A stretch of 34,570 nt of DNA, from positions 1 through 34,570 of the forward strand of contig JALSLM010000232.1 of NCBI GenBank assembly GCA_026988295.1, read 5' to 3'. Positions 18,460 through 28,414 of this stretch are shown here, piece after piece. This stretch comes from Thiotrichaceae bacterium (lineage in GTDB: Bacteria; Pseudomonadota; Gammaproteobacteria; Thiotrichales; Thiotrichaceae). Within the stretch, counting starts at the first letter, position 1. Every line of letters begins with the position of its first letter. The translations under genes were made by a program, and so were the position numbers. The notes beneath the pieces are model-generated. The model saw only the letters and a program-made list of their open reading frames with translations. It had not been told where the DNA came from and searched no databases.

Positions 18460-19254
18460 TTAGTTCTTTTTTTCCATTAAAAATAGCTTCCAAGCTTCAA
18501 ATAGATTCTTATCAGGTGATATTAAAACAGAACGCGGTTTCATAGCTGCTCTAAAAACTTCCTCTCCCTCTAATGTACAAGAATAACCACCTGCTTCACT
18601 CAATATCAAACTCCCTGCGGCAAGATCCCAGAGCTTCATGCCGCCATGTAAATATAAATGCCCACGGTTCGCCGCCATCCATGCCCATTCTAATACACAG
18701 CTCCCCAAATTGCGTTGCGACTTATACGGTGCGTTATTTAATAAGCGTTGCACTAACTCTGGTTGCAGTCGTTTAAAATCAACGATGGCAATAGTTTTAT
18801 TAAGCGCAAATTCACTACTATGACAAACTAATGACTTCGCATTAAGCCAAGCCCCCTGCCCTTTTATTGCACTAAACATTTCATCACGAATCGGATCATA
18901 AGTAATACCTATTTGTACTTCTCCATTTATAAATAAAGCCAATGATGTTGCAAATAGTGGAATCCCTGCCGCAAAATTGCTAGTGCCGTCCAGCGGATCA
19001 AGACACCAAAGTTTTTCAGAATTATTAAGTAACTCTTCCTGCTCAAAGACTTCCATTTCTTCACTAAGAAAAGCTATTTCAGGGTATAATTCAGCCAAAG
19101 CATCACAAATTCGTTTATCTGCGGATAAATCGGCTTCTGTTAAAAGACTACCATCATCTTTAATTTCATAGCCAACACGATTAAAACGTGTCAGAATTTC
19201 TTCTTTCGCAACTTGGCGAATAATGTCTTCTAAGGTTTGTAGTTTAGGAAGCAT
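18460..19254 (-). CDS. Inositol monophosphatase family protein
   Basis: [62 protein letters not shown]: the Li-sensitive phosphatase motifs. Confidence 0.92.
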   Translation of the reverse strand: MLPKLQTLEDIIRQVAKEEILTRFNRVGYEIKDDGSLLTEADLSADKRICDALAELYPEIAFLSEEMEVFEQEELLNNSEKLWCLDPLDGTSNFAAGIPLFATSLALFINGEVQIGITYDPIRDEMFSAIKGQGAWLNAKSLVCHSSEFALNKTIAIVDFKRLQPELVQRLLNNAPYKSQRNLGSCVLEWAWMAANRGHLYLHGGMKLWDLAAGSLILSEAGGYSCTLEGEEVFRAAMKPRSVLISPDKNLFEAWKLFLMEKKN

Positions 19255-19292
19255 ATTGTTTTTTCAAATTTAGATACTATTGTATATTACCA

Positions 19293-19610
19293 ATGGCTAG
19301 CATAATAATCATACTTTTTTTAGCGTTCCTTGCTTGGTTCTGGCTGAACTCAATCCGTGTAAAGGAGATTGCCATGAATGCATCAGCTACGGCTTGTAAG
19401 CAAATTGGTGCACAACTGCTCGATCAAACTGCATCACTAGAGAAAATTAGTTTTGTGCGCAAAAAAACTGGCAGACTAACACTAGAACGAACCTATAGTT
19501 TTGATTTTAGTCGTGATAGAGAAACTCGACAAAAAGGTCATGTGAGCCTCACTGGTCAGACTATTGCCAATATCTTCCTAGATGAGGATTCAGGCACAAC
19601 TATATTATAA
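19293..19610 (+). CDS. DUF3301 domain protein
   Basis: MASIIIILFLAFLAWFWLNSIRVKEIAMNASATACKQIGAQLLDQTASLEKISFVRKKTGRLTLERTYSFDFS. Confidence 0.8.
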   Translation: MASIIIILFLAFLAWFWLNSIRVKEIAMNASATACKQIGAQLLDQTASLEKISFVRKKTGRLTLERTYSFDFSRDRETRQKGHVSLTGQTIANIFLDEDSGTTIL

Positions 19611-19626
19611 ACCGAATCCCTGTACA

Positions 19627-19652
19627 TACCCATCCCCCCCTTTTTTCAGATA
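19627..19652 (+). repeat. Poly-C/T repeat element family A
   Basis: TACCCATCCCCCCCTTTTTTCAGATATT, abutting a family B end. Confidence 0.83.
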
Positions 19653-19690
19653 TTCCTGAATCCGTGAGGCTACTATGGGATAAATGAAAA
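19653..19690. repeat. Degenerate/minimal family B copy
   Basis: CCTGAATCCGTGAGGCTACTATGGGATAAATGA. Confidence 0.6.
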
Positions 19691-19705
19691 TAGGAGTAAA
19701 AATAA

Positions 19706-19868
19706 ACCTGAATCCGTGAGTCCAATGCGGATAGCAGGGGATAAGATATTGGTTTAGCACGGGATTTAAAAAATCTTAGCTTCACCCTTAGGTTAAGCGG
19801 GTATTTTTTAACCCCGTGATGAATCAATAGCTTATGCTCTGTGCCGTAGTGGGCTCACGGATTCAGGA
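19706..19868 (+). repeat. MITE family B, full-length copy
   Basis: ACCTGAATCCGTGAGTCCAATGCGGATAGCAGGGGATAAGATATTGG...GTGGGCTCACGGATTCAGG. Inverted full-length match to 7013-7174. Confidence 0.9.
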
Positions 19869-19880
19869 TAAATATCGTAT

Positions 19881-21059
19881 CTATTTCTCAGTCCGCTTTA
19901 GCAATCTTTTCACTAAAGGCTTAACCGTTCCATGTAAAAAGAGGTAAAGCCTACCTTTCAAATTATTATGCTCATATGAAATATCATAGACTTTTTCTGT
20001 TATACCAGCATAACGATGCTTATAAGTTGATTCATCATCAGCATACATAAAGTTGAAAAACTTAAGCTTTTTATTATTAATACTCTGGGATATTTCTTGG
20101 GTTAGCATGGTTGTTAGCAGTGAATAACGCTGACCATTTTCCTTTTCAAAACCACTTTGATAGGCATGAAGTGTATCACCATCAATAAAAGAATAAAGAA
20201 TGGCAACCGGCTTTTCTGCAAAACGCATTATCCTTAAAGAAAATATACTATCTGGATCATTAAGAACAAATAATCGTTGCGCAAGCTTATGATGATACTT
20301 TTCAAAATTAACTTGCTCAAAAGAACTCCCAAGATTCATATCGCCACGCCGTGTACGATTCAATTCTGCAAGAAGGCTAATTGCATCATCTAGCTCTTCA
20401 ATAGAATTGACCTCTTCTATAGTATACTTTTGCTCCCGCTCAAGCCGTGAAAAAACACGAGTAATATTATTACGCATCTTTTTGCGTAGTGTCATTAAAT
20501 AGGCTTGATAGGTGTCAGGGAGTTCAATGATAGTACGAAATCCATGAGCCTGAATTGTTTGTATAAATACAGTCTCCTGCTCTTTATCTTGCGTAAATAA
20601 TTTTGAAGCTTCCGAACCTGACAATATCTGATGAAATTTAATCCCATCCCATAAATCACGATGTGTATAGAGATACTCTGATAGTAATTTTAAAACAGAT
20701 TCTTCATGCCCTGGAGAAATAAGTAAATCCATATACTCTCCAAATACAAAACTTCCATCAGTTTCTCCTGTTCCCAACATAATCAATTGCTTAGAACAGG
20801 GAAAGTATTTCTTGGGATTATGGCTGATTTGAAAGGGGGCTAGTCCTATTAATTTATTATTCTTATCTTTACATGCGATGATATAAAGTTGACGTTTGCC
20901 ATCACTTTGATAAACCTCCCACCAAGTATATAGCCATTCCCATGAGGTAAAAATATTTCCTTTTTTTGAGTTATTATTAAGTATCTGCCAATCAGATCTC
21001 AAAGCATTGAAGTCTTCAGCAGTTGTTATAAGTAATATTTTTTGATCATCTGTCATCAT
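19881..21059 (-). CDS. GNAT/FemAB-like (BioF2/CelD-type) acetyltransferase
   Basis: FTSWEWLYTWWEVY...LIGLAPFQIS...LRKKMRNNITRVFSRLERE...SLRIMRFAEKPVAILYSFIDGDTLHAYQSGFEKE: Acetyltransf_6-type pattern. Confidence 0.78.
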   Translation of the reverse strand: MMTDDQKILLITTAEDFNALRSDWQILNNNSKKGNIFTSWEWLYTWWEVYQSDGKRQLYIIACKDKNNKLIGLAPFQISHNPKKYFPCSKQLIMLGTGETDGSFVFGEYMDLLISPGHEESVLKLLSEYLYTHRDLWDGIKFHQILSGSEASKLFTQDKEQETVFIQTIQAHGFRTIIELPDTYQAYLMTLRKKMRNNITRVFSRLEREQKYTIEEVNSIEELDDAISLLAELNRTRRGDMNLGSSFEQVNFEKYHHKLAQRLFVLNDPDSIFSLRIMRFAEKPVAILYSFIDGDTLHAYQSGFEKENGQRYSLLTTMLTQEISQSINNKKLKFFNFMYADDESTYKHRYAGITEKVYDISYEHNNLKGRLYLFLHGTVKPLVKRLLKRTEK

Positions 21060-21090
21060 AAAACAATCATAAAACTATCATGTTTGTATT

Positions 21091-21411
21091 TCAATGCCCT
21101 TTCATCAGATGTTCATACTTGGGAGCTTCTTGCTGTCGTTTTGCAAATACCTGTTTGTACTCCTCTAAGTTTTCAGCAAGCATTTTTTTAAATTCTTCAC
21201 TGAAAAAATTGACAGCATTATCAATTTCACTCTCATAATCCTGTAAGTTTTTAGAGCGTGAAGCAACGACAAAGGCACTAAAACGAGCAGTAGCGAATAA
21301 TTGAGCCGAAGCAACTTTAGTGTTTTCAACTTGATCACAGTGTTTGTTAGCAACATCAATAAAAGAGTCTGCTATTTTGCGAAACTCAGCATTAAGTTCT
21401 TCTTGATTCAT
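21091..21411 (-). CDS. DUF3144 family protein
   Basis: MNQEELNAEFRKIADSFIDVANKHCDQVENTKVASAQLFATARFSAFVVAS. Confidence 0.75.
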   Translation of the reverse strand: MNQEELNAEFRKIADSFIDVANKHCDQVENTKVASAQLFATARFSAFVVASRSKNLQDYESEIDNAVNFFSEEFKKMLAENLEEYKQVFAKRQQEAPKYEHLMKGH

Positions 21412-21526
21412 AAAAAAATAACCTTCATTGCGTTCTGATAATAAATGCGTAGAATAGCGCATTTTCTTAAGCTATGACGGTTATAATACTGTCATTATTA
21501 TTATTTTTATTATGGAGTCTATTATT

Positions 21527-21958
21527 ATGACTATTGAACGCACAATTTCAATTATTAAACCTGATGCTGTTGCTAAAAATGTAATCGGTGAAATTTATTC
21601 ACGTTTTGAAAAAGGAGGCTTAACCATTATTGCCTCTAAAATGAAGCATCTCTCTAAAGCCGATGCTGAAGGCTTTTATGCCATTCATAAAGATCGTCCT
21701 TTCTTTAATGACCTTGTGGAATTTATGACTTCTGGTCCTGTTATGATTCAATTACTTGAAGGAGAAAATGCGGTCAGTAGAAACCGTGAGTTAATGGGAG
21801 CCACTAATCCGGCAGAAGCAGATAAAGGAACTATTCGTGCTGATTTTGCTCAAAGTATTGATGAAAATGCAGTTCATGGATCGGACAGCACAGAAAATGC
21901 TAAAATAGAAAGTGACTATTTCTTCACTGAAGATGAAATCTGTCCTCGTACAAGATAA
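21527..21958 (+). CDS. ndk: Nucleoside diphosphate kinase
   Basis: [32 protein letters not shown]...[20 protein letters not shown]. Confidence 0.97.
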   Translation: MTIERTISIIKPDAVAKNVIGEIYSRFEKGGLTIIASKMKHLSKADAEGFYAIHKDRPFFNDLVEFMTSGPVMIQLLEGENAVSRNRELMGATNPAEADKGTIRADFAQSIDENAVHGSDSTENAKIESDYFFTEDEICPRTR

Positions 21959-21968
21959 AAAAAACTGC

Positions 21969-23075
21969 ATGAATAATTCTGAAAAAATTAACCTTCTGGA
22001 TTTCACATCAGAAAAATTAAAGGCTTTCTTCCTCGAGCGTGGAGATAAGCCTTTTCGTGCGACACAAATTATTAAATGGATTCACCAGCACGGTGTTGAT
22101 AAATTTTCAGAAATGACGAATGTCAGCAAAACCCTAAGAGCAGAATTAGAAACGATTGCAGAAATTCGACCTCTTGAAATTGCAATAGATGATCAATCCA
22201 GCGATGGGACTCGCAAGTGGCTATTACGTTTACCCGATGGAAACTGTATAGAAACTGTTTTTATCCCAGAAGATGATCGAGGCACCTTATGTGTGTCCTC
22301 GCAGGTAGGCTGTGCTTTAGACTGTACTTTTTGTTCTACAGCTAGACAGGGATTTAATCGTAATTTAACCGTAGCTGAAATTATTGGTCAATTATGGCTC
22401 GCTAAAAAATTACTTCAACCTAACCCAGAATCTGAACGGGTTATTAGCAACGTTGTTATGATGGGTATGGGCGAACCTCTATTAAACTTTGACAATGTCG
22501 TTGATGCCATGACTTTAATGCTGGATGACAATGCCTATGGATTAAGTAAACGTCGAGTGACACTTAGCACTTCTGGCGTTGTCCCAGCTCTGGATCGATT
22601 AAGAGAAAAAGTAGAAGTTAGCCTGGCAATATCACTACATGCACCTAATAATGCTCTTAGAGATCAACTAGTCCCCGTAAATAAAAAATATCCTATCGAA
22701 CAACTTATCGCTAGTTGCCAACGCTATATGGTCGGAAAAGCCGCCAGAGAGCGGATTACCATTGAATATGTCATGCTAAATGGTATAAATGACTCTGACC
22801 AGAATGCACATGAGCTAGTTAATGTATTAAAGGATGTACCTGTGAAGGTGAATTTGATACCATTTAACCCGTTTCCTGAAACCCGTTATCAACGTTCTTC
22901 AAACAATAGAATACATCGGTTCAGAGATATCTTGGTAAATGCGGGCTTAGTTGTTATTACCCGAAAGACCAGAGGAGAAGACATTGATGCGGCCTGTGGT
23001 CAACTAGCAGGAAAAATTAATGATAAAAGTCGTCGAGACATACACTTTGCGCGGATAGAGTCCTCAACGGAGTAA
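21969..23075 (+). CDS. rlmN: Dual-specificity RNA methyltransferase RlmN (radical SAM)
   Basis: [72 protein letters not shown]. Confidence 0.97.
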   Translation: MNNSEKINLLDFTSEKLKAFFLERGDKPFRATQIIKWIHQHGVDKFSEMTNVSKTLRAELETIAEIRPLEIAIDDQSSDGTRKWLLRLPDGNCIETVFIPEDDRGTLCVSSQVGCALDCTFCSTARQGFNRNLTVAEIIGQLWLAKKLLQPNPESERVISNVVMMGMGEPLLNFDNVVDAMTLMLDDNAYGLSKRRVTLSTSGVVPALDRLREKVEVSLAISLHAPNNALRDQLVPVNKKYPIEQLIASCQRYMVGKAARERITIEYVMLNGINDSDQNAHELVNVLKDVPVKVNLIPFNPFPETRYQRSSNNRIHRFRDILVNAGLVVITRKTRGEDIDAACGQLAGKINDKSRRDIHFARIESSTE

Positions 23076-23225
23076 AGAGTCCTCAACAGGATAAAACTCT
23101 CAACAAATCATCACAAAAAAAGAAAAGAATCAGCTTATTAAGTTAGAATACAAAAAGAAAAAATATTGAAAAGAAAGAATAAAAAATTATCACGTACTAA
23201 AAAAATTGAATTCGGAGGAATACCA

Positions 23226-24011
23226 ATGAAAAAAATAATACATTCCAAGCACTCACTAATAAACAATATCTCTAATAAAAGTCTCAAATTCTATTTGATT
23301 TTAACCTTATCACTTTCAGGGCTTGTAGCTTGCTCTGGTCAGGTAAGAACAGAAGAAGCATCAAATTATAATGCAGAATTAGGTATTCGTTACCTTCAAA
23401 AAAACCGACTCAAACTTGCTAATGAAAAACTCATGAAAGCAATAGAACAAAACCCTGAGTCAGTAAAATCCAATCACTACTTTGCTCTTTTGCAAGTAAA
23501 GCTAGGAAATAATACTAAAGCCTCTAAATATTTTTCAAAAGCTATAAAACTTGATCCCAAAGACTCAGAATTACGCAATAACTATGGCTCTTTTCTTTGC
23601 GAAAGGAATAAGCCTAACGCTGCTATTAAGCAATTCTCAGTTGCAATAAAAGATCCTCTTTATGAAACGCCAGAATTCGCTTACACTAATGCTGGGATTT
23701 GTTTGAGAAAAGTCAATAACCACGTTCAAGCAGAAAGATATTTCCGTCAAGCTTTAAAAAAGAAACATTCTTTTCCTAAGGCTTTACTAGAAATGGCTAG
23801 ACTCTATAATGACCGTAGAATCTATCCAAAAGCTCAAGCATTTATGTTTCGTTATGAAAAAGTTGGAAAATCATCACCAGAAGCTCTACAGTTATGTGCG
23901 GTAATCAATAAAAAAATGCAGGATAATAGCAAGGCAAATCGGTGCAAAACAACATTACTTAGATTATTCCCAGAAAGTAAAGAAGCAATACAAATCAGTA
24001 AATTATTTTAA
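23226..24011 (+). CDS. pilW: Type IV pilus biogenesis/stability protein PilW (TPR lipoprotein)
   Basis: Lipobox LSLSGLVACSG, TPRs (YNAELGIRYLQKNRLKLANEKLMKAIEQNP), in the rlmN-pilW-rodZ context; GGAGGA RBS before 23226. Confidence 0.87.
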   Translation: MKKIIHSKHSLINNISNKSLKFYLILTLSLSGLVACSGQVRTEEASNYNAELGIRYLQKNRLKLANEKLMKAIEQNPESVKSNHYFALLQVKLGNNTKASKYFSKAIKLDPKDSELRNNYGSFLCERNKPNAAIKQFSVAIKDPLYETPEFAYTNAGICLRKVNNHVQAERYFRQALKKKHSFPKALLEMARLYNDRRIYPKAQAFMFRYEKVGKSSPEALQLCAVINKKMQDNSKANRCKTTLLRLFPESKEAIQISKLF

Positions 24012-24026
24012 GGTATAATAGTCAGC

Positions 24027-25010
24027 ATGGCAAAAGAGAAAATCGACAACAAAGAAATCACAAATGAATCCAATCTTGGTACATTATTACGTGAATATCG
24101 TGAAATAGCTGGGTACTCTCTAGCACAAATGGCAGAAGCTTTGTGTTTATCAGATGAAATACTAGAAAATCTTGAGAATGAAAAGTTCCAGAGTCTTCCT
24201 GAGCCTCCTTATGTGCGTGGATACTTACGCAACTATGCCAAGTTAGCTGACAAAGATTCGACCGATATAATCAATGCTTATGAATCATTACGTGGTGCTG
24301 ACCCATCCGATCTTGATTATCACTTTAAAGCAAAACCTACCATACTGACTGACTCACAAAGAAAAATATCACCTGTCATGGGGCAATTATTATTACTCTC
24401 TTTACTTCTCGCCTTTATTGCTGGTATATCTATGATTCCCGCCGTTAATAAATGGATCACAAATACTTGGAATAGTTTTTCAGATCAAACACGCCAGCAA
24501 GAGAATCCTAATAATCAGGATTTAATGAGTGCAATGCCTATACCGACACTCTTAACAGGCGATGAAAAATCTAGCACCTCAACTGAAAATAATTCTAGCG
24601 ATAGCTCAAGTGAAAAATCATCACAAATAACTAACGAAAACCAAGCAAATAAAAACAATAGTCAAACTGATGAAAAGAGCACTAAACCAGAAAGCACAAG
24701 CCAGCAGGAATCTTCCCAAACTAATGCGCAAATCGCTGAAGCAAATAAAACAACTTCTGAAAATGTAAACGATAAAATTCACATAAAATTAATTTTTAAT
24801 ATGGAAGTCTGGATGAAAATTAAAGATGGTACTAATAAAACTGTCTTTGAAGGATTAAATGCCGCAGGTGGATCAAAAGACCTTGACCTTGTAAAACCAC
24901 TACATTTTAGAGTCGGTAACGCACAAGGCTTATCACTTTTTGTTGATGACCAAGCTGTTGATATAAGTAGTTATATCAAAGGTAGTGTCGCCAAATTCAC
25001 ACTAGAATAA
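24027..25010 (+). CDS. rodZ: RodZ-like helix-turn-helix membrane protein
   Basis: N-terminal HTH (LGTLLREYREIAGYSLAQMAEALCLSDEILENLE), PPYVRGYLRNYAKL, TM helix, Ser/Asn-rich linker, C-terminal DUF4115-like domain. Confidence 0.9.
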   Translation: MAKEKIDNKEITNESNLGTLLREYREIAGYSLAQMAEALCLSDEILENLENEKFQSLPEPPYVRGYLRNYAKLADKDSTDIINAYESLRGADPSDLDYHFKAKPTILTDSQRKISPVMGQLLLLSLLLAFIAGISMIPAVNKWITNTWNSFSDQTRQQENPNNQDLMSAMPIPTLLTGDEKSSTSTENNSSDSSSEKSSQITNENQANKNNSQTDEKSTKPESTSQQESSQTNAQIAEANKTTSENVNDKIHIKLIFNMEVWMKIKDGTNKTVFEGLNAAGGSKDLDLVKPLHFRVGNAQGLSLFVDDQAVDISSYIKGSVAKFTLE

Positions 25011-25025
25011 TAGCGAGTTTATAAA

Positions 25026-26315
25026 ATGGCTAAAAACCTTCAGTCTGTCCGAGGAATGCGTGACATACTCCCTGATCAATCATCATCATGGCAATTCATC
25101 GAAGATACTGCAAGAAAGCTCTTTAATAGCTACGGCTACAAAGAGTTACGCACTCCAATTATTGAACCAACAGAGCTTTTCAAGCGTTCAATTGGTGATG
25201 CCACCGATATTATTGAAAAAGAAATGTATAGCTTCGAAGATCGCAATGGGGATAGCCTAACACTGCGCCCAGAAGGCACTGCTGGATGTGTACGTGCGGG
25301 GATGCAACACGGGCTACTACATAACAAACAACAGCGCATCTGGTACATCGGCCCTATGTTTCGTCATGAGCGTCCTCAAAAAGGTAGATACCGAGGTTTT
25401 TATCAAGCAGGCATTGAAACTTATGGAATTGCCACTCCAGATATTGATGCCGAAGTCATTGCTATTGCTGCTCGCTTCTGGAAGCTACTCGGCTTTAAAA
25501 ACGTACACCTTGAAATCAACTCACTCGGTAGCAATGAAGCACGACAGAGCTATCGTGAGGTTTTAATTGAATACTTCAGTGCTCACCATGATCAACTTGA
25601 TGAAGATTCTCAACGTAGGCTACATAAAAATCCACTGCGTATTCTTGATACTAAAAACCCCAAAATGAAAGAGCTGGTAAGCAATGCACCAGACCTACTC
25701 GATTATTTAGATGAAGAATCAAAAAATCATTTTGAAGAATTAAAGCAACGCCTTGATAAGATGGGAATAGCCTATCAAGTTAATTCACGTCTTGTTCGTG
25801 GGATAGACTACTATAACCGTACCGTATTTGAATGGATAACTGATGATTTAGGCGCTCAAGGAACAATCTGTGCGGGTGGTCGTTATGATGGTCTCGTCAA
25901 ACAATTAGGCGGCAGAGAAACACCCGCATGTGGCTTTGGTATCGGACTTGATCGTTTGCAATTACTTGTGGAAGAACAAGGATTAGATCAGTCAAACAAT
26001 AACCCTCATTTTTACTTAGTAATGGCAGGAAAAGATGCCGAACTCACAGGCGTAACGCTGGCTGAATCTCTAAGAAATACTATTCCTTCTTTGCGTTTAT
26101 TAAGCAATGGTGGTGCTGGTAGCTTTAAAACTCAACTAAAACGAGCCGACAACTCAAGAGCTGACTATGCCTTAATATTGGGTGAAAACGAGGTTGACGA
26201 AGGAAATATCACAATAAAGCCTTTACGCAATAAACTTGCCATATCAGAACAGCAGTCAATATCTCAAACCGAACTTAATGAGTTTATAAGCACAGTTTTA
26301 GATTTAGATTATTGA
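25026..26315 (+). CDS. hisS: Histidyl-tRNA synthetase
   Basis: QSVRGMRDILPDQSSSWQFIE, LRPEGTAGCVRA, GPMFRHERPQKGRYRGFYQ, LVRGIDYYNRTVFEW. Confidence 0.98.
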   Translation: MAKNLQSVRGMRDILPDQSSSWQFIEDTARKLFNSYGYKELRTPIIEPTELFKRSIGDATDIIEKEMYSFEDRNGDSLTLRPEGTAGCVRAGMQHGLLHNKQQRIWYIGPMFRHERPQKGRYRGFYQAGIETYGIATPDIDAEVIAIAARFWKLLGFKNVHLEINSLGSNEARQSYREVLIEYFSAHHDQLDEDSQRRLHKNPLRILDTKNPKMKELVSNAPDLLDYLDEESKNHFEELKQRLDKMGIAYQVNSRLVRGIDYYNRTVFEWITDDLGAQGTICAGGRYDGLVKQLGGRETPACGFGIGLDRLQLLVEEQGLDQSNNNPHFYLVMAGKDAELTGVTLAESLRNTIPSLRLLSNGGAGSFKTQLKRADNSRADYALILGENEVDEGNITIKPLRNKLAISEQQSISQTELNEFISTVLDLDY

Positions 26316-26333
26316 ATGTATAATTCTGATATA

Positions 26334-26367
26334 ATCCTACATCCATGAGGCTAATACGGATTCAGGA
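26334..26367. repeat. Minimal, degenerate family B hairpin
   Basis: ATCCTACATCCATGAGGCTAATACGGATTCAGGAT between hisS and yfgM. Confidence 0.6.
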
Positions 26368-26415
26368 TAGTCACAAAAAATATAGATCAACAATAAATTA
26401 AGAGTAACAATTAAA

Positions 26416-27045
26416 ATGGTAGACACGACCCTCAAATCTGATGAAGAAAAAGCAGAAGAACTAAAAGCTTGGTGGAAAGCCAACGGAACATCTGTAGTAG
26501 CTGGTATAGTACTAGCAATTGGCGGCATGTTTGGCTGGCAACAATGGCAAAAACACCAGCTTGATCAAGCAGAAGGTGCATCTAAGCTTTTTTCTCAAAT
26601 TAATAAGCCTGAAACTGATTCAATAAAAATACTTAAAACCTTAAATGAAGATTATAGTAGTACTGCGTATGCCTCACTTGCGGCACTAAGTGCTGCTAAA
26701 GCGGCTTGTGAAGCAAATAAAACCGATTTTTGTATCGAACAACTACGCACAGCGGCAAAAAGTGGTCAGAATAATATTGCTGATATTGCCAAAATTCGTT
26801 TAGCTCGCACCCTTATAACAACGGGTAAACTAGATGAAGCTAATAGCATTCTGAATGACAAAATGCCAGATGCGTATGAATCACTTGTTACTGAACTCAA
26901 GGGTGATATTCTTTATGCAAAAAAAGACTATGCTAAAGCGCGTAAAGCCTATGATGAAGCTATTCTTAGCTCTGGTGGTCAAAATATAGAAGCTCTAAAA
27001 CTAAAACGTGATGATTTGGGTGACAACCCTAAAACCGGGGCTTAA
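26416..27045 (+). CDS. yfgM: YfgM-like tetratricopeptide ancillary SecYEG translocon protein
   Basis: SDEEKAEELKAWWKANGTSVVAGIVLAIGGMFGWQQWQKHQ, located hisS-yfgM-bamB. Confidence 0.9.
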   Translation: MVDTTLKSDEEKAEELKAWWKANGTSVVAGIVLAIGGMFGWQQWQKHQLDQAEGASKLFSQINKPETDSIKILKTLNEDYSSTAYASLAALSAAKAACEANKTDFCIEQLRTAAKSGQNNIADIAKIRLARTLITTGKLDEANSILNDKMPDAYESLVTELKGDILYAKKDYAKARKAYDEAILSSGGQNIEALKLKRDDLGDNPKTGA

Positions 27046-27048
27046 CTT

Positions 27049-28215
27049 GTGAAAAAATACACTGGTGCGCTTTTCTTCGTCAGTCTAATTTTTATCTTGA
27101 CTGGATGTAGTCAACAAGTTTTTGGTAACAAAACAGTTCGAGCAATCCCCTTAAAGCCACTCAAAAAAATTGTTTCAAGCAAAAATACAGTAGCTGTTTG
27201 GCAGGCCAAAACAGGAAGTGCAATGGGTGAAAACAAAGTACACCCATTCATTAGTGATAAAGCTGTTTATGTTGCAGGAGCAACAACTGTTAGCGCATGG
27301 CAAAAAGATAGTGGAAAACTACTCTGGAAAACCAATATTGGTGAACAAATCAGTGCAGGTATTAATGGCTCTTATGTTGATACTCCTAGTATTTACCTCG
27401 GCACAAGCAATGGTAATGCAATTTCGATCAATGCCAATACAGGAAAAATCCAGTGGATAGAAAGATTAAGCAGTCAGGTTCTTGCTGTTTCACCAGAAAA
27501 AGATGGTCGCGTAGCCTTTCGTAGTATTGATGGTAAACTTCACGGTCTTACAAGTAGCACGGGTGAACTAATCTGGCAACGCTCACAACGCACACCTGTT
27601 TTAACACTCATGGGCGCAAGTGTACCTGTCATTGTTGGTCCGCTTGTTATCTCTGGTTTTGATAATGGCAAGGTTGCCGCTTATCAATTACAAACTGGCA
27701 AACCCGCTTGGGAAGTTACTCTAGCACTACCAAGAGGTCGTACTGAACTAGAGCGACTAGTTGATGTTGATGGCAAAATCAAACAACTTGGTAATGCACT
27801 ATTTGCCGCCTCATTAAATGGTAGTGCTGATGGCATTGACCTAGCAAGTGGTACTATCGCTTGGTCAAAAAAATTCTCCACATCGACAGGTATTACTGGA
27901 AACCCTCAAGGCTTATATAGCAGTGATGACAAAGGTAACATTTGGAAATTACAAGCACAAACAGGTAACCCCGTCTGGAGCATAGATGACCTACAACGCT
28001 ATGAACCCACATTACCCGCTCTAGTTGGCTCTTCTTTGATTGTTGTTGCTGATAAAAAAGGTAATATCCATTGGATTAACACTAGCACTGGGAAATTTGT
28101 TTCCAGAAATAAAGGTGATAGTGCTGGTTACTCTGTAGAACCTGAAGTTGATGGCAATTCGATCTATGCTATTGGCAAAAGTGGCTTATTAAGTAAGTTT
28201 GTTGTTCGCAATTAA
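27049..28215 (+). CDS. bamB: Outer membrane protein assembly factor BamB
   Basis: Lipobox LIFILTGCSQ, PQQ-like beta-propeller repeats (VAAYQLQTGKPAWEVTLALPRGRTELERLVDVDG). GTG start. Confidence 0.93.
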   Translation: MKKYTGALFFVSLIFILTGCSQQVFGNKTVRAIPLKPLKKIVSSKNTVAVWQAKTGSAMGENKVHPFISDKAVYVAGATTVSAWQKDSGKLLWKTNIGEQISAGINGSYVDTPSIYLGTSNGNAISINANTGKIQWIERLSSQVLAVSPEKDGRVAFRSIDGKLHGLTSSTGELIWQRSQRTPVLTLMGASVPVIVGPLVISGFDNGKVAAYQLQTGKPAWEVTLALPRGRTELERLVDVDGKIKQLGNALFAASLNGSADGIDLASGTIAWSKKFSTSTGITGNPQGLYSSDDKGNIWKLQAQTGNPVWSIDDLQRYEPTLPALVGSSLIVVADKKGNIHWINTSTGKFVSRNKGDSAGYSVEPEVDGNSIYAIGKSGLLSKFVVRN

Positions 28216-28248
28216 ACCTGAGTCCCTGAGATCAATGCGGATACAGCT
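28213..28248. repeat. Minimal, degenerate family B hairpin
   Basis: AACCTGAGTCCCTGAGATCAATGCGGATACAGCTT; overlaps the bamB stop. Confidence 0.6.
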
Positions 28249-28258
28249 TAAAATATCT

Positions 28259-28302
28259 AAAAAAAGGGGGGGATGGGTAGCTACCCATCCCCCCCTTTTT
28301 TT
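28259..28302. terminator. Perfect 44-bp palindrome made of two head-to-head family A elements; predicted bidirectional intrinsic terminator
   Basis: AAAAAAAGGGGGGGATGGGTAGCTACCCATCCCCCCCTTTTTTT: 22-bp arms, G7/C7 stem plus T7, 43 bp after the bamB stop. Confidence 0.82.
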
Positions 28303-28414
28303 GTATTTTTTTATAACTCAGATAATCACAAGGAACAACAGAGTTTTTAATTGTAGTCAGGCTTTGTGCTTCTTTTTTGCTATTACTACATCGGCTTGAT
28401 TAGGAAAATAATGC

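Noticed and set aside
2072-28302. GGGGGGGATGGG in family A as ribosome-binding site plus start codon
   Set aside because: There is no spacer between the G-run and ATG, and no sustained ORF follows in most copies.
28259-28302. G-quadruplex formed by the poly-G element
   Set aside because: Each copy has only one long G-run plus one GGG, not four separated tracts. Intramolecular G4 is not well supported, and the hairpin is far more stable in the palindromic copy.
28199-28399. ORF MLFAIKPESLRSMRIQLKISKKRGGWVATHPPLFLYFF
   Set aside because: Translation of the family A palindrome (KKRGGWVATHPPLF); overlaps the bamB end. Probably spurious, though such ORFs may appear in annotations of this genome.
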